A stretch of 64,000 nucleotides of DNA, from contig JAQGEQ010000207.1 in the NCBI GenBank assembly GCA_034620365.1, positions 62,001-126,000 on the forward strand, read 5' to 3'. Of this stretch, positions 38,624 to 52,000 are shown piece after piece. Position 1 is the stretch's first letter, and every line of letters starts with the position of its first letter. The notes under the pieces were generated by a model, which was not told the origin of the DNA, did no database searches, and saw nothing but the letters and a program-made list of their open reading frames with translations. Source of the DNA: Pegea sp. RAD2-039 (taxonomy: Eukaryota; Chordata; Thaliacea; Salpida; Salpidae). The translations under genes and the position numbers were made by a program.

Positions 38624-38872
38624 ATGTTTAAGTTTGGGCAGGTTGGAAGTGTTCCATCAGCCAGTTCTGATCGACGGTCTCAACCTGTTAGACACCGGTC
38701 ATCTAAACCTGATGTTCAATGGAAAGCACGAATAGAATACAAGGCAGCACAAAAACATAAGTTTGGGAAGATTTCTCAAGGACAAAGATCTTTCAGTAGC
38801 ATCCGAAAGTTTGGAACTGCATTAACTCGCACTCTTTTCAAGTTAGTTGATACATCTATATGTTTGAATTGA
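38624..38872 (+). CDS. 82-residue ORF or first exon, unknown
   Basis: An ATG-started frame encodes MFKFGQVGSVPSASSDRRSQ and a basic, Ser/Arg/Lys-rich continuation (HKFGKISQGQRSFSSIRKFG). Its G+C is higher than the flanks. A possible donor (ttttcaa/gttagt) near 38840 would make it the first exon of a spliced gene, but no partner exon was found before the Kv2 start at 40084. A small hairpin (ttgactactgttagtcaa) follows near 38883. The family is not recognised. Its codon content supports real or recent coding. Confidence 0.35.
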   Translation: MFKFGQVGSVPSASSDRRSQPVRHRSSKPDVQWKARIEYKAAQKHKFGKISQGQRSFSSIRKFGTALTRTLFKLVDTSICLN

Positions 38873-39887
38873 GTTGTCAGGGTTGACTACTGTTAGTCAA
38901 TGAGCGCTGTATAGTGGTAATGAACGTCGCTACGCTGTTCACTAAGACGATAGTGATTGAGCAGTAAAGATTAAATGTTAAAGGTCAGATATGCAAAAAA
39001 GCAGCAGGCATACCAAATTATAGTTAGTCAAATATTCACTACAGTTTTGAGTTTTTAATACCAAGTTAGAATATTTTCGAGAAAACAGCAGCTTAGAAAA
39101 TGAGTTCATGTTCTTCTGATGTAGAAATCATCTTACATTTAAACAGGTTGTATTTGATTGTTTCGTTTATACTATGATTAATTTGAAGTCTAATATAAAA
39201 TAGATTAAAAACTAATATTTTTCTATTTAATAACTTGGCTGCTTATGTAGATAAGTTATTTATTTTGCTTTATACGTTTGAACTATATTTTTCGAAATTC
39301 TGCAAACTATTTGTCAAATTTTGATACCCTGAAAAAACTTATAAAAAAGATCAATATTAGCTTATAAGTTTGCAGATTTTCTATGCAAAATTAAACAACT
39401 GAAAATATAACCTCATTTTCTCATTATTGCATTAAACATAAAAGCTTGAAGCGACTTTTATTTAAACAAAAATACTTTGCGGTGATTAATGTAATTATAG
39501 AACTTTTTAGGTCAGCTTATTTTCATTGAAATTTACTTTCGGACTAAATGATGAAAGCAAATATATTCAGTGTAAATTGAAATCTTTTATTTAAGCTGAT
39601 TATTTTTTCTATAAAATAAATTCTTGTGGTATACAAAAATTTCTTAAAATAAATCCTTCATATTAATATTTAATCAATATCATCAAATCTGTAATTTAAT
39701 TGCAAACTTAAAAATTGTGTGAATAAAAAATGTTCAATATTTCATAAGGTATTTATTTAATTTATCTTATGTAATCACTGACGCTTTGATTTTAATCTTC
39801 GAACAAATAATCATCTTGTGGTTAATCAAACAACTGAAATTAAAGCCACATTCGATGTCTTGTTAGATGTCAAAGGTCACAAATATG

Positions 39888-39944
39888 ATTCATAAAGTGA
39901 AACTAATACTTTAAACAGTAATTATTAGTTTCACTTTAATGAAT
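39888..39944. repeat. Inverted repeat, 20-bp arms with one bulge
   Basis: Left arm ATTCATAAAGTGAAACTAAT (39888-39907) and right arm 39924-39944 are complementary over 20 bases, apart from one bulged T, around a 16-base loop. It lies 140 bases upstream of the Kv2 start codon. Candidate readings are a hairpin RNA precursor, a miniature element or a structured Kv2 5' UTR. Confidence 0.75.
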
Positions 39945-40083
39945 TATTATAAGCTAATCATGAAGAAATTAAACTTAACTTGCAGTCAATACTGATAGTA
40001 TAAAAAGTTTGTAGGATATCAAACCTCAAGTTTAATTTATTATTTAGTTTGTTTTATCTAACAACTTTGCACTCAGAGATAAA

Positions 40084-43000
40084 ATGATGAGTCGGCCTAA
40101 CCCTTTTATTGGATATGGAGACGACTTTCAGGTGCAACAAGCCGCTGCTGCTTCTTTAGATCCTCCCAGCTCCGAGAAAAGAAAAAGAGTTCGTCTTAAC
40201 GTTGGAGGAGTTGTTCATGAGGTCTAAATGTTTTTTTGTGTGAAGTTTTTAAGCATTAACATACTAAGTTATTGAAATCAAAACAGGATTTTTTTCATAG
40301 TTGCCATCAATATTTATAAATGTATGTAGCTCAAATGTAGTAAAATATTTATTAAAGTATAAATCATTAATGGTTTTTTCTGTGAAAAACTACTAAGGCC
40401 TTTTGCTAGTTGTTCATGATTAGTTTTGAGTGATTTTTTTTAAAGAATAACTTGTGTGAATTCTTCTTCTGTTTGATGAACATTTGTTTGATTTCATTAA
40501 TCTATATGATTTGTTATATGCAGCCATGCGTCGAACAAAATAATTAAATAAATCTGATAAAGAGTTAATCATTAGTTGATGAGAAACAATTTAGAACATT
40601 GACTAAAACTCATGATTTGTTTAGCTTGTACTTAACAATTAATATTATTCACTTTTTTTCAACTTAAATTTTCATTTAGATTTGTTAACTATTACTTAAA
40701 AATGTTTTAAGTTTTTTTAAACTTAAATGAAAATGTAATAGTTGATATTGCTAAAATTATAATTATTACTCGAGCTACTGATTAGCAAATGAATAAAGGA
40801 TTTGAATTATCATTTAAAAAACGTGCAATCTACGTTCTTAAATGTAATGATGAAAGTTATTGTTAAATTTCTACTTACAGGTCAGATGGCTGACTTTGGA
40901 TCGATTACCAATGACTAGATTAGGACAATTACAAAAGTGTAAAACAAAAAAGGAAATTTTACAAATAGCCGATGACTTCAATTTGGAGACAAATGAATTT
41001 TATTTTGACCGCCACCCACATGCTTTCACTCCTATACTAAACTTCTACAGGTTTAAAACTGATTTCTTTCTCAATGAATATTTAATTTATTCTTTAAGTA
41101 TTTTTAAACTAATTGTAATTTATTAGTTCTTGATGAATCAATTAGTAAATGTTAAAGTTCAAAAAAAATTAAATCGTTAGATTTATAATTTTGTATGGTG
41201 CAGCTCTTGCAAAAGCTGTTTAGTAAAAGGATAAGGCAGCCCAACCAAAAACTGATGCTTAATATTTATTTATCGATAAAGATTTTTTTGAAAGACAAAA
41301 TCTGTTTCGGTGTAAAGCAGTAAGGCTTTGATAAATTTGCCCAATGTTACCCAAGCAAGCTACATGATTAAATAGAAGCTTAACTTGCTAGCATCAAGTA
41401 AATTAATTCTTATGGAAAAAGAAAGTAATAATAAAAGACTTGTTGACAAACAAAGTCATTCAATAAAGTAAATGTTGGATGATTAAAGATTAGTAACGTC
41501 ACTGAGAAGTTGTACTTATTAACCCACTCCATAACAAGTTTACTTCATGAGATTCGTATCAAAGCATTCTAAGCTGAGTCAAATCTACATACACAACAAA
41601 ACTTGATTTTACTTTCTAATGTTACAGCTTTTTATTAAAAAGCAACATTTCTTGAAACTTGATAAAATCGAATCAAGATGTTCGACTTCAGCTTTTATTT
41701 GTTTAACTTTTGTAAGAATTCAACTAAAACTAGTAAAAGCTTAAGCTGAATTTCAGGTTTAGGAAATGGTCACGTAGTATCTTATTTTCTTTATAGTTTG
41801 ACATGCTAAACAAGGGAGATATATGTGAATAAACTATAAAGACAGCCGTAAAATAACATATTAGCTATTAAAAACTTGTAACCAAGCAAAATTTAAAAAC
41901 TGTTGTTAGTTTCATCACTTAAAAAAGTTTTAATTTTATTAGAAACTTATAGTGCACAGTTTCCAAAGTAAAAACAAGAAAACCTCGAAGCAATACTGGC
42001 TACCTGACAGAAAAATTTGTTTGTATATAAAATATTAACAACGTCATATTGAATATCGTTTCCCACGCTTATCTAGGCTACAAAAATTGTTCTATAGGGA
42101 ATTTTGTCCATAGCCTACACGATACCTACTTTATTACTTATTTCTATGCATGAATAGTTTGGCTTCAAAGGTTTATATGTTTTTGACAATAACATTTGAA
42201 AAATATACAGAACAAATACATATCCAACATTCAATTTTTTATGAGTTTTTGATTTTGTATCACTTGGAAATTTGATGCAACTGATTTGTTTCTTTTTTGA
42301 AACTGAGCCTAACTGTTTGATAAGTTGCTGGTAATCATCCATAAATACAATTTACAAAAAAACATGAAATATTTATTTACTTTCCGTCAAAGGTTTTCAG
42401 GCAAAAAAATATTAAAAATTTATGACTTAAACGTAAGTGCTGTTCAATTTAATTTTAGTTTTATTACTTTCATCTGTTTAAATAAAAAAAAATTTGTATT
42501 TAAATGATTGCAAACAGATTTTTTTTCTAAATTTACTAAAAACTTGACTACTAAAAGTTAAACGTGAGTAAATTTACTAAAATCATGTTGGTAAAAAGAA
42601 AATATTTTTCTATCATGATCACAATATGATCCAATACATAAATATAAAAAGTATTAGTACACCAGTCTGCTGGTATATTATGTGCAGTAGCAACAGCTGA
42701 TTATCATGCTGTTGTGTTTTTGAGCTTTCTAACTTCAACGTATCCTAAATCTCGACTATCTCCTTTTTTGTGGATTTTAAATTTACCAAAAATCTATTTT
42801 AATGAAAATTGCTTTCAGTAGAGTTTCTTAGAGCATTTTCATTTACTAATATTTATAAAAGCTCCACTTATAGTTATGATTTTTATAAGGTGTAATAAAG
42901 TCTTCTACAGCATCAAGCTGTGTCGCTAAATTGATTCAATGATTTGACCTTAACTTTAGAAGTGATCAGATGACAAAGTACTTTCAATTCCTATCGCGTA

Positions 43001-46000
43001 ATGGAAAAAGCTTTTTTTATCCCTTAGTATTTTTAAAGCTTCCACTTTTAATGGAAAGAAAATCTGATTAATCTAAACCTGATTGATTTCTTATTTTCTT
43101 GAAGCTAAAAAAAGTTTATTTTGAACTATTATCATTTATATAATTTCATCATGTGATAAAAGTAAAAAAATATTAAAATATTGTTGCACTTACTATCATA
43201 CAATTATTTAATAATGTTTATTGTAAAGAAAAGAAGAGTTTAATAAACTAAATAAATAAATTAGTTCAAAGGCTTGATTGAATTTTTTTTTATCATTTCA
43301 AAATGTTTAATCATAAAAGTAGAGAAGACACACGTTCATCAAGCTACTTCTGGCTCCTTGTAGTAAAATTTGTAAATAAGGTAAGTTTGTTTATAATTAG
43401 TTCTTTTTACATCATGAAGTCTGTACTTAGGATCCCAAAAACCCCCTGATTTCCCTTGAGGGCGTCACCCCGGGTTAAGATAATCAATTAAATGTAAAAA
43501 TCAATAATAACATTTGCAGATCAATTTTAGAGTATTTTTTGAGAGTCGAGAAGAGATACTTTTTCGAGTCTTTACAAAATAAGGACTCAAACTGAAGTTT
43601 GCTAACTTCTATGTTTTATCACAAATCTTACTTCAAGTAAAAATGATATCTTTTATTTGTAATTTGTACTTTTTATCAAAAAATTAGACAATTACCTAAT
43701 TTATTTCTTTAAGTAAAAACATAAGATAAGAAAAATATCTTTATAGAAATGTATTTTTTATTAAAAGCTTAAATCTATAAGTAGTTAATATTCGTCTCCA
43801 ACATTCACAATAAAAATTTGTATTAAAAAATTGATTCAGATTGAATTAATGAAAAATCTTAAAACAATTTGTAATAAATATATTTAAACGTTTTTATCTT
43901 TAAAAAGAAATTTACATCAAAATCTTGCTGATATTGCAGCATCTTTCTTCAAATTAATACTTAATTAATTGATGCAGTAATCGATCAATATATTTATAAG
44001 CTAAATTTCATGCATTTCAAAACTGTTTTCAGTCTTGATGTTTACGTCAATAGAGCTTTAGTTAAAGAAAAACTTTCATTTTTGACTTAAATTATGAAAT
44101 TAAAAATGAAAAAATATTCTTAAATTTAACTGCTTGAAAGTTTTGTTTTGCAAACAATTGTTAATTCATAGATGTAAAATTACATTAAATAATATTTCAA
44201 GAATATACAAAGAAAGTTAATTTTTTTGAAACCAGTTGATATAATTTTCAAGGTTTTTAAATTTATTATTATTAAAACATCATTTAATTTTGAAATTTTT
44301 ATCAACTTAAAATTTTGAGCTAACTGCGCAAAAAGTATCTTCTTTTTTCAGGAAAATTTTTATATTATATGTTCCACAATAAAGTATAATTATTCAGACT
44401 TGCTAACAGAATATTTATTATACAATAATTATTTGGTAAATATTTTTTAAACAAAAATTGAAATTAAGTTGAAATAAAATATTGATATAAATCAAGTTAG
44501 ATTTAATTAGATAAATAAACTCATATTTTATGCTTAGCAGTAATAAATAAGTTATGTTCGCAAATTTAGTAATGACAAGAGTTTTAAAAACTAAAAAAGG
44601 ATTTTTCACAAATATCTTTATTAATATTTTTAGTTAAAAAGATATCTTTGAGCGAAAAGTAATAAAAATTAGTCGGTTACGAAATTAGCTTACGCGATTA
44701 AAAATTGTATTGCTGAGTTGAGATACTATAGCAATTATGTGAGTCATGCGTGAGTGGTTTTTAGTACCAAAGCAAAATCTTGAATGACGTGTCGACGTTT
44801 GAGATGCAAAGAAAGCCCAAGGGTACTTGAAAGCAACATGTCATGACTAAATGGATACAAGTCAATTTTCATCATTTACAGAACAGGAAAACTTCACATG
44901 CCAGAAGAGATTTGTGCCATTGCTTTTAGTACAGAATTGAATTATTGGGGAATTGATGATATCTACATAGAATCTTGTTGCCAAGGTTACTCATCATTTT
45001 CTATAATCTTTTTTTACTCTAATCATTTCTACTTACTGTACGTATTTTACCACAAATAATTATAAAGCGTTTTAAGAAATATTTTTTCTTTATTTTATGC
45101 AATAAAATATATATATATAGGATGTTAAATTATTCATAAAACTATAAATCAAACGTTTTAACTCAATTTGGTTTAATTTTATTATTGTGTTTGATTTTGA
45201 TGATGATCATTCCAGAACCTATAAAAATATAAACAATATTTTGCAACAAATATTTTAATTATTTACAAAATTTCAATCAGTTTAACTTAAAAAAAAAGAA
45301 AAATTTTAACAAACATTAAGTTTGTAAAACATAAAACTTGTTAAAATTCTACTTATGAATAATTTAAATATCTCTCTTAAGAAGTATCATCACGTTTATG
45401 GCAGAATGAATAATTATCTTATTTTTTATGATGAGTTTCTACTGTTTACTGAAATGAGAACAAAAAAAAATATAATATTTTGCTTTAACTTGCAGCAAGA
45501 TACCATCAACGTAAGGACCAGTTACTAGACGAACAGAAGTAAGTTTTCTGTTACTGATAGTGTAAAGATGCTGAACAAACTTAACAAAAAGCTCTGTATG
45601 TAAACTTTGTATTATCAAAGCATTCAAATTACTTTTTTATTCATATCTTCTTATGAAAGTAATTAAAGTTTTATAATTGAATTTTTTTAATCACAAAAAT
45701 AACAAAAATAAATTTATTGAGTAAAGAAAAATGTTGCAAGACACAAGTAGTCTGAAAACTCTTTATTTCTTTTATGTAGAAGAGAGTCTGACGCATTACG
45801 TGAAAGACAAGGAGATGACTTTCGTGGAATGTATTTTGCTGATAAAAGAAAGATGATTTGGGATTTGATGGAAAAGCCAAGTTCATCTAAAGCAGCGAAA
45901 GTGAGCTTAGTAGTTTTATAGTTTTTTTTTAGAAGTCAACTTTCAATAATTTACTAAAATACAATGAATAACTTTTAGCAATACTTGTAGTCAACATTTA

Positions 46001-49000
46001 GTTTTAAAGTATAATTTAAATTCAATAATAGTTGATGATATACGTAAATTACGTAAATGATATTTAGCACAATTTCACAATGATTTACTAGATTTTAATT
46101 TTATCAGTGATTTTATTCTATAAAACTTACAAATTTAGAATCATCATTAACTGCAAAAGGTAAAGCATCTACTTATTAATAGTTATCATCTTCAAAATAT
46201 AATAATGAAAAAATTGTAAAGTTTACAAACTATTTTCATTCTATGTTTTTTGAAACAACTGTAAACAAATTAAATTGAAATCTTAACTTCAAATTAATGT
46301 TTGTATAAATTTAATGTATCAGAACAGATTTAGATTAAATAAGAAACAAAATGTATATAATCAAATCTAAATATTTATTAGCATGTAAAAAGTAATATTT
46401 AAGAAAGTCAATAAAAGTTTAGAAATAATCGACTATTCAAATTTCCGATTTGTTTTATAAAAAGTAATTACAACACGATTACAAAATATTTTTGATACAC
46501 AAGTTTTCAATTAGACCACCTTGGTTATTCCATCTGTATGTTGTAAATCTTCATATTAAAATATTGTCAGCTTAAATAAAATACTCCAATCTATCTATAA
46601 GCATTGATTTAATTCAGCTCTGTTTGTACTATTATTGTAGTAAACTTATTATACTTTTATAAAGCTTTTAAAGATAATTTGTAAATTATAGGTAATTGCA
46701 GTAATTTCTATTCTTTTCATCATTCTGTCTACAATTGCTCTTACTTTAAACACGATGAAAGAGTTTCAATCAGAAGGTAAGCCGTACAAATACAAATATT
46801 TTAATTCGTATAAATTACCAAATTATATTTTTAACTAATTTATTTGGAAAAGATTTTTGATAAATTAATTTTCTTTTAGTAAAAATATTTTGAACGAAAT
46901 TAAATTTATAATTTGTTTTTTTTAAATGTAAAAAAATATGAGGCTTCTGTATTAAAACTGTGATTATTTGATAAAAGACAGTAAATAATATTAACTCTAA
47001 TTCCCTAAAGTTGATAAGGTTATGAAACGTGCAATCAATAATACACAAAAGCAAATCAAATTGATTTTTTGCTCTTGCCAGATATTTATTCCAAAGTAAG
47101 ATTTTTTTAGATATTCTAAAAAGTAGTTTTTGCTACAGTAGGCTTTATGATGTTAATGTCAACTAAAATTCTAAAACGTTGACAATTGTCACAACTGTCA
47201 AAATATTCATATCACAATTTCAAACTTGAATTAAATAATTTGAGAAAAAATCAATTATTTGTTGTTTCAAAGAGCTACTAAAGATATTAAACAATTCCAA
47301 TAGAAATTTAATTATTTATGAAAATTAAATTATTTTTATAAATATTCTATTTAGAAGACAATTCAAAAATATATTTCATTAAAATATTAACATATTGCAA
47401 ACATTAAAAAAATTTGAATTTGTTTAAGAGGTTATTACAAAATTAATAAAAATCCTTCTGCAGAGGGTCGTGATAATCCCCAATTAGTTCATGTTGAAGG
47501 AGTCTGTATTGCATGGTTCACTATGGAGTATGTTCTAAGACTTCTATCATCTCCCAACAAGTGGAAGTTCTTCAAAGGACCTTTAAATATTATTGATTTA
47601 CTGGGTAATTAAATTGGTTATTTCTAACTATTTACTACAAGTTAAACACCAATAACTAAACAGCAGTTTTACTTCCATTAAAATTGACTGAAAAAATAAT
47701 TCCGAAAATAAAGTTGGTATAAATCAAATGCTTAAAATATTTCCTAAATTCTTTTAAGTAAATATCTCAAAATAATTTATTGGACTTGTATTAATTAGGA
47801 GATGTTTTTTTTATCTTTTTTATGAATTTTTGAAGTTGAATTAATTGTAGATTTTGAACACTTTAATTGTAAAGCTAAAGATCTAGCAAAAGATTGATCT
47901 TAAAATTGTTCACATTTAATACTTCTAAGTTTCAATTTCATTTCTAAAAATCAAAATCTTATTTATCGTTAATCTGATGAATAGCAACAAGCAAATGATA
48001 GTAAATTTAGAAATTGCTACTAACAATTCAAAGTATACAAAAACTGAAAAAAGCAAGAACTCTAATTTTAAATTTAACAGAAAATTGCTTTTATTAACTT
48101 TCACAAAACCGAATTTTGACGTTTTGGTTTTCAGCAATCCTGCCCTATTACATCACTATTTTCTTGACTAAATCAAACAGTGAAATTCTACAATTTGAAA
48201 ATGTTAGAAGAGTTGTTCAAATCTTTCGAATTATGAGAATCATGCGAATACTGAAGCTTGCTAGGCATTCAACCGGACTACAATCATTAGGATTCACTTT
48301 ACAAAGAAGTTATAATGAACTTGGGCTTTTAATGCTATTTCTAGCCATCGGAATAATCATGTTTTCTAGGTATGTAAATTTAAGGTACCCTTCTGATTTC
48401 ATCATTTTGGAAACTAAAAAAAAAGATATCTCGTAAATTTGATAAATTAATTTGCAATTATTTATTTATTCTATTTTTATCTGGGTGCTAATCCTAGCCT
48501 TCGTGAAATTACTAGTAATAACCTATTTAAAGTTTTAATTTGATGATTAATTATTAACAGAATAAATCATTTGAGTTGAAGTTAGCTTATTATTTGCTTT
48601 TACTGAATTAAAATCTTTTTATTAGTAAATTATCTTTATTCACAAATTTTGAAAGTATTTTTTATTAAATTTTATTTAACATTAGAGAGAAGTTTATTAG
48701 ACAATTATAATAAATAAAATTATTTAGTTGAAATATATTTCAAACTGCAGTATAGTTATAATTGTCAAAATAGAATTAAGTAAAACTCTAAGAACTAAAA
48801 TAAAAAATACTTTAAAAGTAAACAGTCAAAATGAATATTCTCTAATTTCCTTTTTTTAAATTGAACTTTCACTTTCATTTTGGTTATAAACAAGTTTAAT
48901 TCATAAACAATAAAAGAGTTAAGTTTTAAAGTATCCGAACTCGATAGCGTGTCTATAATGAATTTCGTAAAACTCATTTATTGGATATTTGGCATCATTT

Positions 49001-52000
49001 GTGATGAAGCCAAAGTTTTAAAAATCATTTATTCCGAAGACAATGAAAGTATTTATTTTTTTAAGAATCAGAGTTCGTTGGTTTACAGAAAAAAAAACGG
49101 TTTTTACTATTTAAAAGTAGACTTTCTCAAATTTGTTAATTTACAAATACTATATAATTCACTATATTACAATTTTAAATATCTTGGTTTATCTAAAATT
49201 CAAGTTTTATAATTATATCAGAAATAATTTAGTTTTTTACAAAGCTTTTTATCATTCAAATACTTTTTGATGTAGTTGCTTTCACTTTTCATATCTTAAC
49301 AGAATTTTTTTGTTACTTTCTCAATTGACAGTTAAATTTTGTAAGATCTGAAAACTAAATTTGAAAAGATAAGTGTATTGATTAAAAATTAAAAGTTGAA
49401 TTTACAAGAGCAAGTTTTCATGAATTCTTCAAATTTTAGTATTTTAATTAATAGGCTATACAAAGTGTGATGTAAAATCAACATTTGTAAGAAACAATGG
49501 AAACGTTTATTTTTCAGTTTGATTATTTTCAATAATTTGTAAAATATTTAACAGTTGCAGCAGCAGATGGATAGTGAGATAATTTCTAAGAGGTTTTTAT
49601 TTTCGTTTTTTTAGTTGGCTTTTCTAATTGAAGCTTCAAAACAGGCAGCATATGGAGCATAAAAAGTAAAATAAATAAGTTCTTTATAATTCTTACAAGA
49701 GATTTGTTACACCTCGATTACATTTTGTGAAAAATGAATTTTAATAGTATTTTAAATAATGTTTGAAAACCGGATTTTATTTATACAGAACTCGTAAATT
49801 ACTATTGATATATCTTAGGTTTTATATCTAAATTTCTTTAAACTCAGTGAAAACATAAAATCATCACATTAGTAGGCTTCTGTTTTCTGACAAATACAAT
49901 TTATAAAAGTGTCAAAAACTCCACCTAATTCTAAAACTAGTCATTAACTATTAATGCATAAACTTATAAAGCATTTACTTTGCTTATGCAAAGATCATTT
50001 GTAACAAATAGAAATTATATACTGAGATTTTGATAAACTTTTTTCAGGTAATTGTTGCTTCATTCAACCAAAATAGCTATAACTGTACTAAGATTTATTG
50101 AATAAATTATTTGACTAATTTCAATTACTTTTTATAGAAGCTACAAAAGTGTAAAGTTGCAAGCTAAGTTCTACTACCTTAGTGAAGAGTAAAAACACTC
50201 ATCACTTCATTTGTTAAATCAGTTCATTTTAAAATGAGCTAGTGAGCGAACAAACTCATATACTCTATATCTAACACTCAACTAATTTTCCAAGTAACTT
50301 TTGGATGAGAAAACTTTGTGTAGCTAATGTTTTATGTATAAAAAATTACTTAAAGTAACTTTTAGTGCCTTGAAACACTGTGAAGAACTGATGATGTCTT
50401 TTTGTATATTAAATATTTTGTACTATTTCTCTACTTAATAATAGACATTGTTTCAATCAAGTTAGACTTAAAAAGTTTTGAAATTTTACTAACTTCTTAT
50501 CTGTAGGATTAAATTTAAGGAAAATTTGATTTTCTATTCAACTAAATATCATTGTAAAGTAGGTAGTAAAAAAGAATACCATTTAATAAAGATTTTGAAT
50601 TTAAAAAAAAAATATTTCAAAGAATTTTCTTTCATTGGATCCAATAAAAAGTTCATTTTAGTGTAAGAACCCCAAAATATAATCTTTTAAGTGAATGCCA
50701 ATATCTAAAAGTGGATTTCCTTTGTTTAAAATATTTATGAATTATGCTCAGAGTTTTCTGTGAAACTTTTTCAGTTAATTTTCGATTCTGAGAAAAAGGA
50801 AGACAAAGCTTTGAAAGATTATTTTGAAAAAGAATTTACCAATTTTAAAGATCTATGTTTCAACATTTAGTTGAATATGTTGTTTGTAGAAGCTAATAAA
50901 CTCAGTGCAAATGTTGTTGATAGTATTTTAATAAAACTAAAGCAAATAATTTGAAAAACAATCTAAAAATTTTTTTCATAAACCTGTTTTTTTTTTAGTT
51001 TAGCTTATTTTGCTGAAAAAGAAGCAAATGATAAGTTTGATAGCATTCCAGCTTCCTTCTGGTGGGCCACCATCACCATGACAACAGTAGGTTATGGAGA
51101 CGTTGTCCCAAAATCACTAATAGGTAATTTTTGTTATATTTAATTGAGGTTTGTAATTAACAGATGTTTCAATTTCTTTGTTGTAATTTTTTAAGGCCTA
51201 TCAACTATTTGATAAATTCAAGAAATCTTTATACAAACTAATCATTAGATTAACCAAAAAATTTAATTTTGATCTTTATGGTATTTTATATAAAATTTCC
51301 TTGGTTAGAAAAAGTATATTCCTCAGATGAACAGAATGTAGCGAAATCTAAACAACAAATTTTGCGTTTTATTCTAAAAATACATTTTTCCACTTATTTT
51401 TAGTCTACATAAGGTTACATTGTTATTTTAAGTTGATATGGGGTTAAGGGATTAGATATAAAAATAGATATTTATAAAGGATAATAGCATAAAAATAATT
51501 AGGGTTTATTGAAAAACGCATTTCAAAAATTACTTTTAGGTTGTAAAAAAAAAAGCTTATTTACAAAAATCAATTTTAGGGAAAATGGTTGGAGCAATTT
51601 GCTGCATTAGTGGAGTACTGATGATCGCTCTTCCAATTCCGATTATAGTAAACAACTTTTCTGAGTTTTACAAGGAACAAAGAAGACAAGAAAAGGCAAT
51701 GAAACGAAAAGAGGCTTTGGAATCCGCTAAAAGAAATGGAAGTATTGTAATGATGAACTTAAGAGATGAATATGCTAGAGTAAGTTCAATTTTAGTAGTA
51801 GATATCATAACAAATATTTGATAAATAAATACAAATATAATATAAACTATTATTGTTATTTTACCCACTGTGATATGTTAGCTGACACAAGTTAAAAAAT
51901 GATATCAAGTAAAGAACGTTTTTGATCTATTAAATACAAAAACTAATCAAATCTGTAAAGATCTAACATTAAATCAAGTCTTTATCTTTAATTTTTGATG

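Larger units (their letters stand above)
25997..40083. other. 14-kb gene-poor block with scattered relics
   Basis: No complete gene was found between the ATP synthase d and Kv2 genes. The stretch holds a GC-rich minus-strand ORF (26.6 kb), a possible transposase relic (33.6-33.9 kb), a minus-strand coding-like relic (36.8-37.6 kb), two hairpins (31.8 and 39.9 kb) and small ORFs at 35071 and 38624, all listed separately. Everything else is AT-rich with frequent stops. Confidence 0.5.

Noticed and set aside
48949..49212. 87-codon ORF in a Kv2 intron
   Set aside because: It has no family resemblance, and exons 8 and 9 join in phase without it, so it is not needed as an exon.
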